A stretch of 64,000 bases of DNA from Mastigias papua (taxonomy: Eukaryota; Cnidaria; Scyphozoa; Rhizostomeae; Mastigiidae). The position numbers and the translations under genes were made by a program. The DNA lies in the NCBI GenBank assembly GCA_964019165.1, contig OZ025274.1:5156368-5220367 (forward strand), written 5' to 3'. Under the pieces are notes generated by a model. The model made no database searches. It worked only from the letters and a program-made list of their open reading frames with translations, and was not told the origin of the DNA. Numbering within the stretch: the stretch's first letter is position 1; every line of letters begins with the position of its first letter. Of the stretch, positions 44,801 through 56,571 are shown piece by piece.

Positions 44801-47800
44801 GTTCATGAACAATTTTGGTGGTTGAGATATGAAGGATTTCACAAAGATGGATTTCCACCATTCAGGTTTTCAGTCCGGGTTTTGTTCAGATTTAAGAAAG
44901 AAAATGTCAGTGCACAAATGTATGATCAGCAAATTAGGTTTACTAATCTTTTTGCATTGTTCTCACCGGAGGACACATGCCATTATCCAGACTCTGATAG
45001 AAGTTAAGGAAGGAGAGAAGCTAATGTTGACATTACAGAACGTTGTCTTACTGAAATGTATAAGTTCTAACTGCAAAGTATCTTTCACCTCTTCTGCATT
45101 CACCAGGAAGGAGGCTGAAAATATTATGATCTCTTTTTCAACGGATCTATATTTGATCAAATTTTCAGAACTTGCTGCGGGCCTATAAAACCTGGACTGA
45201 CGGCAGCATTTGGCCAGTAGGCTGTAATAGGAACTTGTTCTATTGCATCTCATATATATTGTTTTATGACCCTGAAGCTGCCTGTCTTCAGAGGAATACT
45301 ATTCATATGAAAATAGGTAGCTTCAGAGTCATAAAAATATCAGCAAAAACAACAAGTTTAGTGAGAGACAACTCCTAATGATGGAGCGCCTAACAAGCAT
45401 CTTGACTGCAATTGTCCAGTTTTAGCAAACTTTCCCCGGGCTCATATCGGGTCAAAGCCCTTGGAGTTTTCCCCAGTTAGCCCCCGTCTCGGTAGTAGTG
45501 ACCCTGCTAAAAGAATAATAGCATTCATTTGCCTATCAAAGAATTGATGAAAACAGTATTAAATGCTGTACCTGGAATCCCCACTTGTCTCTCACTTGTC
45601 GGCATAAATTCAAATCGACCTCAGTGACAAGCAGACCATCTTCATTCCTTGGCAAACCCTAAGGTGCAAATTAAGAAGTAAGTAACAAAAAGACAGTTGA
45701 AGCCATGGATCTGATAACGATGAATACTCCTCAAGAATCAAAAGCCAGCCTGATAAATGGCCAATTCAAATTGTCTCTATCCGCTTTGTCAACAATGAAA
45801 ATTTTAAATGACAAAAGGCTTAACAAGTTAAGCTAAGTGTTGAGCACCCATGGATATTTTGCAATAATTATGTGGGTACCTTAAGATTCAAAATATCGTA
45901 AGAATTTTTAAAGTTGTTATTAAGAATGGAATACTTAAGATTTAAACAACTTTATCACATCTGAGCTAATTCTATTATGTTAAACGTTGGGGCTTAACCT
46001 ATCTATTAAACTTGAAAAATGAGGTCTGGAGTGGGAATGCTGCAATGGAAAATGGAATGTTCTGTACAAAAACCTGGACTTGTTGCTCATAAGCAACGAC
46101 AAAACCATCTTGAAATCACCTGTCACCATGTCACCAACATAGATAAGTCAAATGATCATATGATGAAATCTCTACATCATTCCAGTATCCCACATTTAAT
46201 TTCTTCAAGATGGGATTTTAATTTAATTAAAGTTCAAACAGCTCAAAAACAAAAGATCAACCAGATAACTTTTGCCGAGACTCAATGTTTTATTTTTTCT
46301 GATTACAATCGTAGATTTAACTGTTCTTAAACTCTTTCTTACTTCAAGAGTGATTTTCTGCAAATATTTGAGAAACCGCATGCAGAATGCAGTTTCTAAG
46401 ACATTCGGCCGGGGGCTACTATTCAAAATAAAGCAATGAATGTTGATGTTTATTAGCAGCCCCATTAGAATTTGCTTGCCAAAAGATTGTGAGTAGCTGA
46501 GTGCTTATGAACATTCTCATCTGATGAGTGGAGCATGTTCAAGCAGTGTTCATACTTTTTGGCAAATCGAACCTCAATGTTCTTATAGAGTGTGCTCGAG
46601 TTGAAATAAGAAGACATCCCCTTCACCACCACCACAAATAATAGTAATAATAAAAATAATAGCAACAACAACAACAAAGCGAGGCAAATAATATGTTATA
46701 GAAAATCAGTACCTTGGTTCGAGAGCCATCAGGGGATGCAACATAACTTGACCCTGTGGATAATAAAATTATCATCAGAAACAGTTGAGATGACAGGATA
46801 ATATGAGCCAGAAATACCTTGAAATTAATTTACATGAGTTTATTATAAGACCCACATCACTGATGCCCATCTCAGTAGGTTAGAAGCGTATCACCAACCA
46901 AAGTTTTCAGGAAACATCTTGACCAGTATAGCCGCCAAAGGTTTGAGAGGTCTTATCAGGTCTATTTTCTCCCAATCCAATTGACCAATCATCATCCAAA
47001 ATGGGTCTAAATTTCGCTGTGTCACGCATGCGTGGTCGGAATCATACATGATGATTGGTCAATTAGGTTGGGAGAAAATACATCTGATCAGAGCTCTCAA
47101 ACGTTTGTTGGCTATGCAATCTTGACCAAGCACAAGTACTTATCAATAATCTGGAAAGGAGAAGCCTCTGCTATTCCATCACCATTTCAAGTCTAGTCCT
47201 GTACTGTTCTCTACCAAAATAAATTATCTATGTGAAATGGTATAACTGAAATGCATGATTACACGTATAGAAGGGACTACCCATACCGTAAAAATGTCCA
47301 AAATGCTTGTGAGCTGCAAGACGAAGAAAGGTATAAGAAAAATATACAAGAAAAATATGAAATGAACAGAAATTTAAAAAGTCCTCATGCACCATCAACA
47401 AAAATCCACATGAAGAAAACTAAGAATAAAAATAATAATTAAAAACAATCAACTCATAATGGAATATTTGTCTATTTAAAATATTAATTCACTTTCATAA
47501 TTAAAAAGAAATAATGTAGAGAACTACCTTCTTTTCCATCCCCCGATGTGAATTCATTTGGAAACTCTTCCTATAAAAGTGTGAATCATCGTTTGAAAAA
47601 TAATGGACTTTATAATGATATAGGAGAACTTATGATCATGTTGCATATTGTCAACTTTATCAACTCGAGGAGAGATATGATAACGTTTCATGACAGTTCA
47701 GAAGTTACTTAAGTGGCTCTAGCATATGATGAATATCCTTACGCTAAGGCTAGAAAAGCTTAACAAAATAACAGTGCAAGAAAATTTAAGCAAAATTTAC

Positions 47801-50800
47801 ACCAGTTAATTGAAAAATGACAACCCTAAAAATTCTCTGTGAGTAAAGGGTCTAGTGTGATAAGGCAACATTAAAAGTTCTATCCAAACAAATTGAAAAT
47901 AGTTTTTCATATACAAGGGCTGTCCCTCTCTTACCGTTCCAACTCTATTGATCCCCACAGTGAAATAACCGTTCGCAATTGCTGCACAACGGGCTTCTAT
48001 GGGCCATAATGGTTCGCTACAACCAAGAAAAATAAAAATACGGCCCCATGACAACGATGAAGAAAAAAGATTCAAAGGCCTGCATTATAAGAAATAGTCC
48101 AAAAGTTCAAATACGAAGACCGTGAACGATTAGATTAAATATCAAATTAGACATATTTCAGTAGCCTCCAAAAGTGGGAGATGATAATAAACACTCTCTG
48201 AATATTAAAACTAGACTAATCCATGTTACATACTAGTCTTAAAAACTCTTGGCTTTTAAACTTTCAATTAATCCATATAACTTGCTACCATAAAGCCTAT
48301 ACAAATAGGGATGCTTCGATTTTCAACTCAAATATTTCTCCACCATAATAACGAGCGAACACGCATTTGATTTGTCAAACGTTGATTAAATACTGGATTT
48401 GTCAGTGCGAGCCGACGTATAATATAGATTAGTCTAACGTTAATATACACAGAATTTTTATTGCTCTCTTCGTCGTACTGGGAAATTAAACACAGTCGTG
48501 TGCGTTTATACACAGAAAATTGACAACCATGGCAATGAGATGTAGGCTAGTGACGGGGAATTGGAAGAGTACAAGAACTCTCGGGGCTTCTCATGAAAAG
48601 TCTAGAGCTGCACAATATGCCCAAAGGGGTACATCGCTAGGAGAAATCCCGCAAACTTTGTCAAAAAGTAACAACAAGTCACAAACATTCAATTAATCAA
48701 TAACATAGAATCACAGCAAAATCATAAAAATCCCAGCAAAGCCACAAAAATAATGAAAATCACAAAATTATATTTAAAGTCATAAAATATCACAAAAATC
48801 TCGTACAATTTTCTGCGAGTGATACATTACTCGGTATTCTTGCGGTTACTGTGTTTAAGGAATAAATTGCATTACTCAGAAGTATGAAAAAACTGCACCC
48901 GAAGACACAGATAGCAGCTGAAATCCTGCGTTTCGTAGCCATTGTTATGGGAAATAAAGTTATATGTACCGCTCTACTTCAACGGGAATCTGTGCCAATA
49001 GACCTGGAATAAGCACGGATCTTTCTGTATAACTGCACACAATGCTTTCAGAACTACACAATTTCTGTAGAACTGCATGTCAAAAATCCATCAGAGGTAT
49101 AGAACTGGAAATTCAAATGCTAATAAGAAGTACAAAAAACCTTAAAGCTCCGACAGTTGCAGATGGGTTGAACACGATTTCTGCTCCATTAAGAGCAAAC
49201 ATCAGCCAGTTAAGAGGGTGGTGTCGTCCATAGCAAATATTGATTGCGATCCTACCTTTGAAGCAAAAAACAGATTGCCGTAACAATATAAATATCTCTA
49301 TGAACATCTACCTCACATAGAATACTAGAGACGTGCATAATAGACTGGTACACCCAAAATGCATGAAACTATTAGTGAAGGGGAGGGGGGTTAGGTATCC
49401 CGAATACTTAACTGAAAACAGATTAATGGGTCATTCAGAAAGTACATAGCGAAAAAATTCCCCGTTGACACTACTCCGTTTTTAAACTTATACGTTTTGT
49501 AGACATCTGTCACTCACTCACACCCCTTCGTTTTTGTACAAAAATGGAGATAAAATATCCGTTTTTGTGTGTTCACACTACTCACATAAATGGAGGAGAA
49601 AACATCAGTTTTTGCAAATATCCACATTGAAGAGCATTTTCAAAAATCTCCATTTTGTGTGTTGTTGTTCGTAGTAGTATGAACGGTTTTACAAAACGGA
49701 TATCTTTCTCTCCTTTCATGTATAAAGACGGAGCAGTGCGAATGGGGCAAAAATGTCCTTCTGATGCCCTACCACCTCCTAATTACCAGGTTGCCACACT
49801 CGAGTTTACACCCCCTGGTTGCTACGCTATATTCGTATCAGAGATCCCTACATGAGACAAGTTTATGAGCTTTTATTGATGTCTTATAGCATGAAAATAT
49901 ATGGTAGCGCATAACTGATGAAATTTGGCGTAACATAGAATATAATATAATACAATATGAAGTAATAACATACAATGCAATAAATTATAGAATAGAATGC
50001 TAAAAATTTGATATAATACAAATAGCACCATATCTAATTTGGTAGTAATCTTTAAACTCTCTTGCACACCTTGGGAGGATTAAATTCTCAAAAGTAACTT
50101 CCCATTTACTCAGATTGCTATGCTTTGATTGCCAGCTTAAAGAATCATAGATTGTATGATGGACTCAGTCCTCAATCTTTTATGACCGAATTGTGGCAAC
50201 TTCGCTATCAAAACATGATGCTCCAGCCGTACGGTGAGCAATAGCGATATCTGAAAAGTTCATATTCCTCGACATAGCCACCGTCGATCGGAGTCTACTC
50301 CATCTTGTACACAACATACACAACTATTTCACATAATATCCCCCGGTGTAGAAGCATTACAATTTGCACTTGTTGATTGACAAGTAGAAATATTGCAATA
50401 ATTTTTTAATGCTACGTAACTATTGTAACGTGACACTCCACGCCCATAAACATTCTATAGCAACTTGCTCCAAAAAACGCATACTCCCAATTCCCTCACT
50501 GGTATATAATTTTCAAATGACTCCCGATTATAGATAGGAAAATGGCGAAGAGACTGGGAGCAGGGGGGCTATAGCTCCATAGTACAAACTCTGTCAGAAA
50601 TTGAGACTTTCTACTTTGCCTGAAATTCTTGTACTTTAGTTGCCATTTGTTAAAGGCGGTAATTAAGGAAACCTGTTGGAAAAACTTTGCCTATTACCCC
50701 ACAAACTCACCCCTACATCACCCCTGGATAGCCAAAGTATATCTATCAGTGACAAAACATTCAGCAAATGGTGTGTTAAGCTTTTAACAATCAAGCACTC

Positions 50801-53800
50801 CCTAGAGACTCAAGACATGAGTAGAGTCAATATGACAACAACAAGAGAAAAAAATCTAGGGATGTTGCATCAAGAGCGACAAAGATGCAGCAAAAAGGAT
50901 GAGATATAATATTTGTTTAATTCTAACTAATATCTCATAAAATATGAACTAATTCCTCTTTCTATCAAACTTTACAAAAGCATACCAAATGCTGTTTCAA
51001 AAACTGGATGACCAAGATTGCTTTCCATGTAATATGTTGACTAAGATGAGAAACAAAAATTATCTGAAAAGAAAACTTTTGTCCTTTAAGTTAGAAAATG
51101 GGGAAACATCTCATAGAAAAACTAGTAGAGATGTTGTAATGCAACAGCAGTGAGAAACTATGTAGTGATTTGTCTATTAAAATTTAGAAAGAAACAGTTG
51201 TAACTGTAAATGCAACTGTAAATAAACTGTCTGTTCATAGTAACTCTGTACAAGTTGTAGAAGCTGGGGAATGCATAGGTGCAAAACTAGGACCAATAAG
51301 GATTAGAGCTTCAGATCAAGTGGGATTGGAAAGTGGCAACTGCAATTTTGAATGTTGCAACCTTCCATTTTTAATAAATATTATTCTACCCTCCCTATTT
51401 TGTTGGACCTGCAGCTTTAGTGAGTTAATAATGCATATACTGAAATAAAATATATCTACCTCATTAAAATCTCCCACTCTTGGAATGTGATTCTTTCTTG
51501 ATTTGCCAATCACTTTTCCAGAATTTGATATAACAACTGCAAATAGGTATACAAATCATTGATGAATCACTGCTAAATCACTTCTAGATCACTTCAAATC
51601 ATTTTAAATCACTACAATTTATTGGGTTTAAATGCTATACTTATGAAATTTGATCAGTTCTTCATCATACTTTATCAGTTCTTTTCATTATTTCTACTTG
51701 GGAATGGATTAGAAAGAAATTCTCACTCTGGGGTATACTATATTTGTGCCTTAATACATAACACAACAGAGCTGGAAAGCACAAACTAAATTCATGACAT
51801 GTTTTACTAAAGTACTTAATATGATAGGAAGCCCAACACAAATTTACATTTGACTACTTTGCTAGGTTCAAGGCCTAATATAAGGATCTAGACAATGCTG
51901 ATAGGAAAGACACTGCTTTGGTAAAGGGTGGAATGAAGAAATGCTTAGAAAAATTCTTTACTTTATGGGGATAAGGTGCTCCTTACCAGCAGTATTCCAA
52001 AGGATATCTTGGTATGCTTCATCTCTTTCAAGTATTGGTGATACTATAACCATGTTATACTTTTTTGCAAGCTGTTAGACAGAAGCATACAAATGGCTAA
52101 GCAAAGAAAATAAATGAGTCACAAACAAGGGGGAAACCTAAATACTATTCTACAGGGAGGTTATTAGGACTTGAGAAATATGTATAGTACAACCTACAAA
52201 ATGATAATTTTACCAGAATTGGCTTCTGGACAGTAGCTTAAGGTCACACATATTGCACTCCCTTCTGGGAGTCTGTGGGGGACACAATAGACAAATTCAT
52301 GGAAAAGCACACAAACTGAATACCTTAAGAAAAACAAATCAAGCATTATATATTTGAACTTTTACCTCCTGCAACATTTTAGTTGTTTGACCAGTTTCTG
52401 CTGATTCTGCAAATTCAGTCCAGGGTATCTTTTCTCTTGTGCAGAATGCAAATGGCATTGCTAAAATGAAAGGCAGAAAATGAGCTTTGACAAGCCATAA
52501 AATACTTTTATCCCCTTGCAATAGCTGTAAAATTAAAGCATTGCTTTCATACGCAAGGAAATATATGATCAAATACATTGTATCTTTAGCTTTAAATATT
52601 GCAAGATAGATAATGTTAAAGTTCTGGGCAATTATAAGGCAATAAGCTCCACCAAAAGTTAGCCACCAAAAGTTAGCCACCAAAAGCTAGTGTTTGAAAA
52701 TGTACATTGTAAATCTTCCTTCATATCACTTCAAGGAAACAATTCTATTTTAACATACAAAATCTTTCTTCAATGTAGAACTGTTTGATATGATTCACTT
52801 ACTCCAAGCTTCTTGTAGACACAATATATTTACATTACACTGAGATGCAACTTCTACAATCTCCTTGATTCTGTTATGAAGTGCATTGATCTGATAACAA
52901 AACAGATTGATATCCATATCTCAAGTCGAAAAGGAGAACATGATGACAAATACTCAAGGAAATTATATTTCTCAACACTCACAGTACTTTCTAGGTCATA
53001 AGGTATCCAGGAAAAGCTTCCATTATGGCAATGTATTTAGTTAGGAGTGATAGATTTATGATATCTACAAAAAAGCACTAAAAATTTGACCACCTTCCCC
53101 ATCCACAAACACCCAATAATGTTGAATTGCAGGATCCCCTTTTGTGGATGTACAATTTTTTGCCCATTCTTTCAACTGGCCATACATTCAAATGGCATAG
53201 AAATAATTATTTACAGAACATGTTGCCATCTTTAGCATCATTTCCACACTAGAGTCAACCTTGCATGATTCAGATTGGATCTATCTGGATTTTGATGTAT
53301 TCCAGACAGAATTACCAAGTCCAATCAGTTTCCTACTAAAATGTACCAAAATAATTGTCAAACCAGTCTAGATAAAAGCATAAACCAGACTATGTATTTC
53401 TGTCCATATGGTGCAAGTACATGTCATCTATTTACCATAATCCGGATCAACGATTTAAAAATACTTTAATAAACACAGGTGTATTCTTCATTGTGTTACT
53501 CTATACTTAGAGCCTATGTTATAATCAACTACTGATCTGGCTTCTTGCTGCAGGCAAAGACCAGCTTCAAACGCATCCTGCCTAGAATTTTTCTGGCTTT
53601 TCCTGACTGTAGAAATACATAACATTTTTCCTGACCCACTGATGCTACAAATGAAGTGACTGATCCATTTTTTACAACTAAGTAAACATTTTTCCAACAT
53701 TGGTAAGAAAAGGAGGCTCTCTGGTTAACTACTTTCTTAAACAGAAACAAAAAATATCAGACACTGTGCAATGTGTAGAGTTGTCTATTGGGCACCAAAG

Positions 53801-55489
53801 AATTTGATTGCATGGATGACAGAAATTCCTGACTTCTTCCAGACCTTTCTCGAATTGCAACAAAATTTCCTGACTTTTCCTGATTGTTCTTAAAAACGGC
53901 TGTCTCCTAATTTGTCCTGACTGTATGAACCCTAAAAGAAGACCCTGTGTACCCCCAACATCCTAGGAGTGATCTCCAAAGAACAATAGACATTTAACAG
54001 GGTCATGTACTAATGGGTGGTATCACTGAAAAAATTTTAAACATAATCTGGATTTCCTGTAATCCACACAAAATATGTCAGTCCCGTGTGATCATAATCA
54101 TAATTATCTGTGATTTACTGTACTTACATAATCATCTGAGTTCAAATTTCCGATTTCACAACACATTTCCAATTTAAGTTACTCAACAAATAACAAATCT
54201 ATGCCAAAAAGCAAATACAGTGGCAAGCATCTTCAAATAATACTTGCAATAGGCATACCTGGTCTGATATAGATGCATGAGTTGGCAAAATTGTGCAATT
54301 TTGAATTGCTCCAATCCTCACAATTCTTGGCTGTCTCAGTTGCTCAGCAGCTGCATCAATTTTGTAACCAGCAATTGCAAACTTCTTTGAGATAGCAGTT
54401 TCAATTGCTCCAGATGGCAGTTTAAGGTCACTATAGTGGAAATCACAATGCCATATAATGAGTATCATGAAAATTTCCCAGTGACTCTGATCCTGTAGAG
54501 TCACTTCATTACTTTGCCAACCTCATCATATTATATTTGTACATTCCCTGCCAATTGTTATTCTATAAGTGCTACTTTGTATTCATACATAATTAATCTG
54601 GGTATACTAAATACTTAGAAGTGCACAGAGAGTCCTGATGATGTTAAATCAGTAGCCCAATTAGTAAAATGAGTTGTGTTCGAATCCATATGAATTATAG
54701 AGAAGATACTGCTAAATATCAGTATTGACATACTTATAGCTCATCTACCCAGACAAAACAGATGACTAAGACCTTCAATTATCCCAAGTTATCTACACAT
54801 GCCAATATGGAATAAGCAACTGTTGTAAGCCCATATTTCAAAACAACTATTTACACATTTGTTTCCAAATGTAACCTATTTCTAGCTTGTAGCCTTAAAT
54901 TAGTAGTAACTCAGCAACTGTCAGTGTAAATAGCCTACGGTAATGAATCAATGATGACAACGACAATGATGATGACATACTAAATTTAATTAAAATATGC
55001 CAGGGTACAGTAAACTCAAGATTTCTGTACACCACATATCAGTGTCGTGGCCACTCTCAATTCCAGATTGGTATGCGCTTTTTGCTTTGAACCTAGTAAG
55101 TATAGTCCTCCGCGCGCACTAATAGCCTAATACACACCAGCCGTTGCAAGTAGTTGTAAATCTTGCCTCCAGTAGAACATTCTACTTTTAACATACTAAC
55201 GCATGAAACTTTAGGATAAAAGATCATCTTGGTCGCACATAAATCAACCTATGTAATTAGAGCACATTTGGTGCATGATCAACAGCCACAACAACATAGA
55301 GGACATTGCAGTTCCCACTAAATAGCTGAAAAAGACACAAATGCGCGATTAATCCAATTTTGTATTTTCAGATAACCTTATTGGCTTTCCATACAGCAAC
55401 CGGTTAACCTCTTCCAACTCATCTGCCTCCAATCGCTTTTCCAAAATATCTTGAAGAGATCGAAATTCTGCTGTCTTTTTTTCCGCCAT
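41860..55489 (-). CDS. UPB1: Beta-ureidopropionase (beta-alanine synthase)
   Basis: Complete 388-residue enzyme (human 384) of the carbon-nitrogen hydrolase (nitrilase) family. It hydrolyses N-carbamoyl-beta-alanine or N-carbamoyl-beta-aminoisobutyrate to the beta-amino acid, CO2 and ammonia, the last step of cytosolic pyrimidine breakdown. Fourteen minus-strand exons: 55377-55489, 54259-54430, 52803-52890, 52366-52460, 51987-52071, 51460-51536, 50986-51040, 49141-49255, 47935-48016, 47528-47570, 47287-47313, 46713-46753, 45572-45658, 41860-41946. All borders are GT-AG and the phases agree. The catalytic triad is intact: Glu122 in CLQEAW, Lys199 in RKNHIPR and Cys236 in [14 protein letters not shown]. 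Other landmarks are [46 protein letters not shown] and [11 protein letters not shown]. The start is the first ATG, aligned with the human N-terminus; exon 14 ends NIIKEH then TAA. Exons 11 and 12 flank a Mutator-like MITE. Confidence 0.96.
41947..45571. other. Last UPB1 intron (3.6 kb)
   Basis: The longest UPB1 intron. It contains CAGGGGTGTCCAAAGT at 44578, which looks like the 5' tip of a hAT transposon although no partner end was found; a short hairpin near 45252-45340 with TTATGACCCTGAAGCTGCC facing GGTAGCTTCAGAGTCATAAA; and a G-run near 43736. Frames at 44723-45007 and 44829-45188 may be remnants of that transposon but show no transposase motif. Confidence 0.4.
46926..47117. mobile_element. 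Mutator-like MITE (192 bp) in UPB1 intron 11
   Basis: TIRs of about 66 bp start TATAGCCGCCAAAGGTTTGA and end CAAACGTTTGTTGGCTATGC. The flanking 11-bp duplication CATCTTGACCA (46915-46925) / AATCTTGACCA (47118-47128) has one mismatch. Same family as the element at 39793-41474. It lies 170 bp beyond the UPB1 micro-exon and is non-coding. Confidence 0.85.
47287..47313 (-). other. UPB1: UPB1 micro-exon 11 (27 bp)
   Basis: Acceptor CTTGCAG| and donor |GTATGG bound 27 bases that supply residues 309-318, [10 protein letters not shown], at the place where human UPB1 has AHQDFGYFYG. Without it the flanking exons still join in frame (both borders phase 1), so skipping would delete nine residues without a frameshift. 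Confidence 0.88.
48620..48820. repeat. A-rich degenerate 'TCACAAAA' tract
   Basis: Repeated variants of AAATCACAAAA, AAATCATAAAA and AAGCCACAAAAA across about 200 bases in a UPB1 intron. Simple-sequence decay, no coding potential. Confidence 0.5.
49440..49760. repeat. Probable MITE with CCGTTTTTGT / CCATTTTTGT words
   Basis: In the UPB1 intron between exons 7 and 8, repeated AAAATGGAGA and CCGTTTTTGTGTGTTCACAC words occur in both orientations (for example AAAAATGGAGATAAAATATC and AAAACGGATATCTTTCTCTC), giving internal symmetry. Ends were not resolved. Confidence 0.4.
53560..53935. repeat. Possible degenerate miniature element with TTCCTGACT words
   Basis: In the UPB1 intron between exons 2 and 3, CTTTTCCTGACTGTAGAAAT, TTTTCCTGACCCA, ATTCCTGACTTC, TTTCCTGACTTTTCCTGA and TGTCCTGACTGTATGAACCC occur in one tract. 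The ORFs here on the minus strand are judged spurious. Confidence 0.35.
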
Positions 55490-56571
55490 ATTGACAGCGA
55501 ATACACACACCTACTAAACAGACCTCAGTTTGAGTGACAAGGGCATCACATCGAGGCGGGGTAGAGATGAGGTGCCTCAGGGATTATATATAGCCTATGG
55601 AAGTGGGGTTACCTACCTTGTTTGCTGGGTAATAACTCCAAACCAAGAGCTCCCAATCAGAACGGTACCGAAGGGGGAATGGGGATCCGGACCCCACGCT
55701 CCTTAAGTTTGATCCACGAGATTTCCCAAAAGCACGGGAGAGGTCATGAGTATTGTAAAGGTAAAGGTAATGAGAGGGAAAGGGTGGGGTAAACAGAATG
55801 TAAACGACATGGAAGGTGGAATATAGAAACATCTATTTTCATGGGCAGCTGTGTTATACTGAAGAGCAGGTAAGTAAAAACCTGATTTAAAACGATCCAG
55901 GTTTATTTAAGGATTCTTGAATATTGGCTTTATTACTCAAAAGTTTTTTGTTGACTGGAAAGCTCCGGTATAAATATTGTACCATTAAAAATGTAATTAT
56001 AAGTGAAATATTAGACGAATATCTCTTCAAAAAGGGGATTACCTTGCATACGCAAGAGATTGAAGACCGCAGTCTACAAACGTGTTAAGGGCAACATCCA
56101 TAGATCCCACATATCTATCATATTGGATATGCCTCTGATGTCAGTGTAGGAGGTGTATCATACCGCTGTGCAGAGGTTATTGGTAATTTTTCAGTGCCTT
56201 ATTGGTGACCATGGTGCTGTGTTCACTCCAGTAAGTAAATGTCTTTTGCTACATCCCACTCAAAAGTCCTTCGACTTGCCACTGCCACCAGCAGCTGTAA
56301 ATGAGTGAAGGATGACGAACGGAATGCGGTATACCATAAGCTGTAAATTCCACGAAAGCATAGGCAGCAGTGATAGGCAGCTGTATAATCAACGAGTTGC
56401 AAAAAATACTAAACATCAGGATATGATGATTTATGAAAAAGAGCACATCCAATAAAGCATGTAGTTGTTACAACTAATAGAATGACTGGAAAATTCAAAG
56501 TGATACTAAATGCTACAATCTGGACTCTTTTGACGATAATTACTGACATAAAAGTAGTAATTTAAGTGTTT
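55490..56571. other. Intergenic between TEKT1 and UPB1
   Basis: Holds the UPB1 promoter on the minus strand and the TEKT1 3' UTR. No additional gene was recognised; the frame at 55584-55832 shows no family resemblance. Confidence 0.5.

Noticed and set aside
44723..45188. Two overlapping open frames in the last UPB1 intron
   Set aside because: No family resemblance and no splice support; possibly a transposon remnant, but no motif shows it.
54660..54705. TGTTCGAATCCA, a tRNA box-B match
   Set aside because: No acceptor stem or box A at the right distance.
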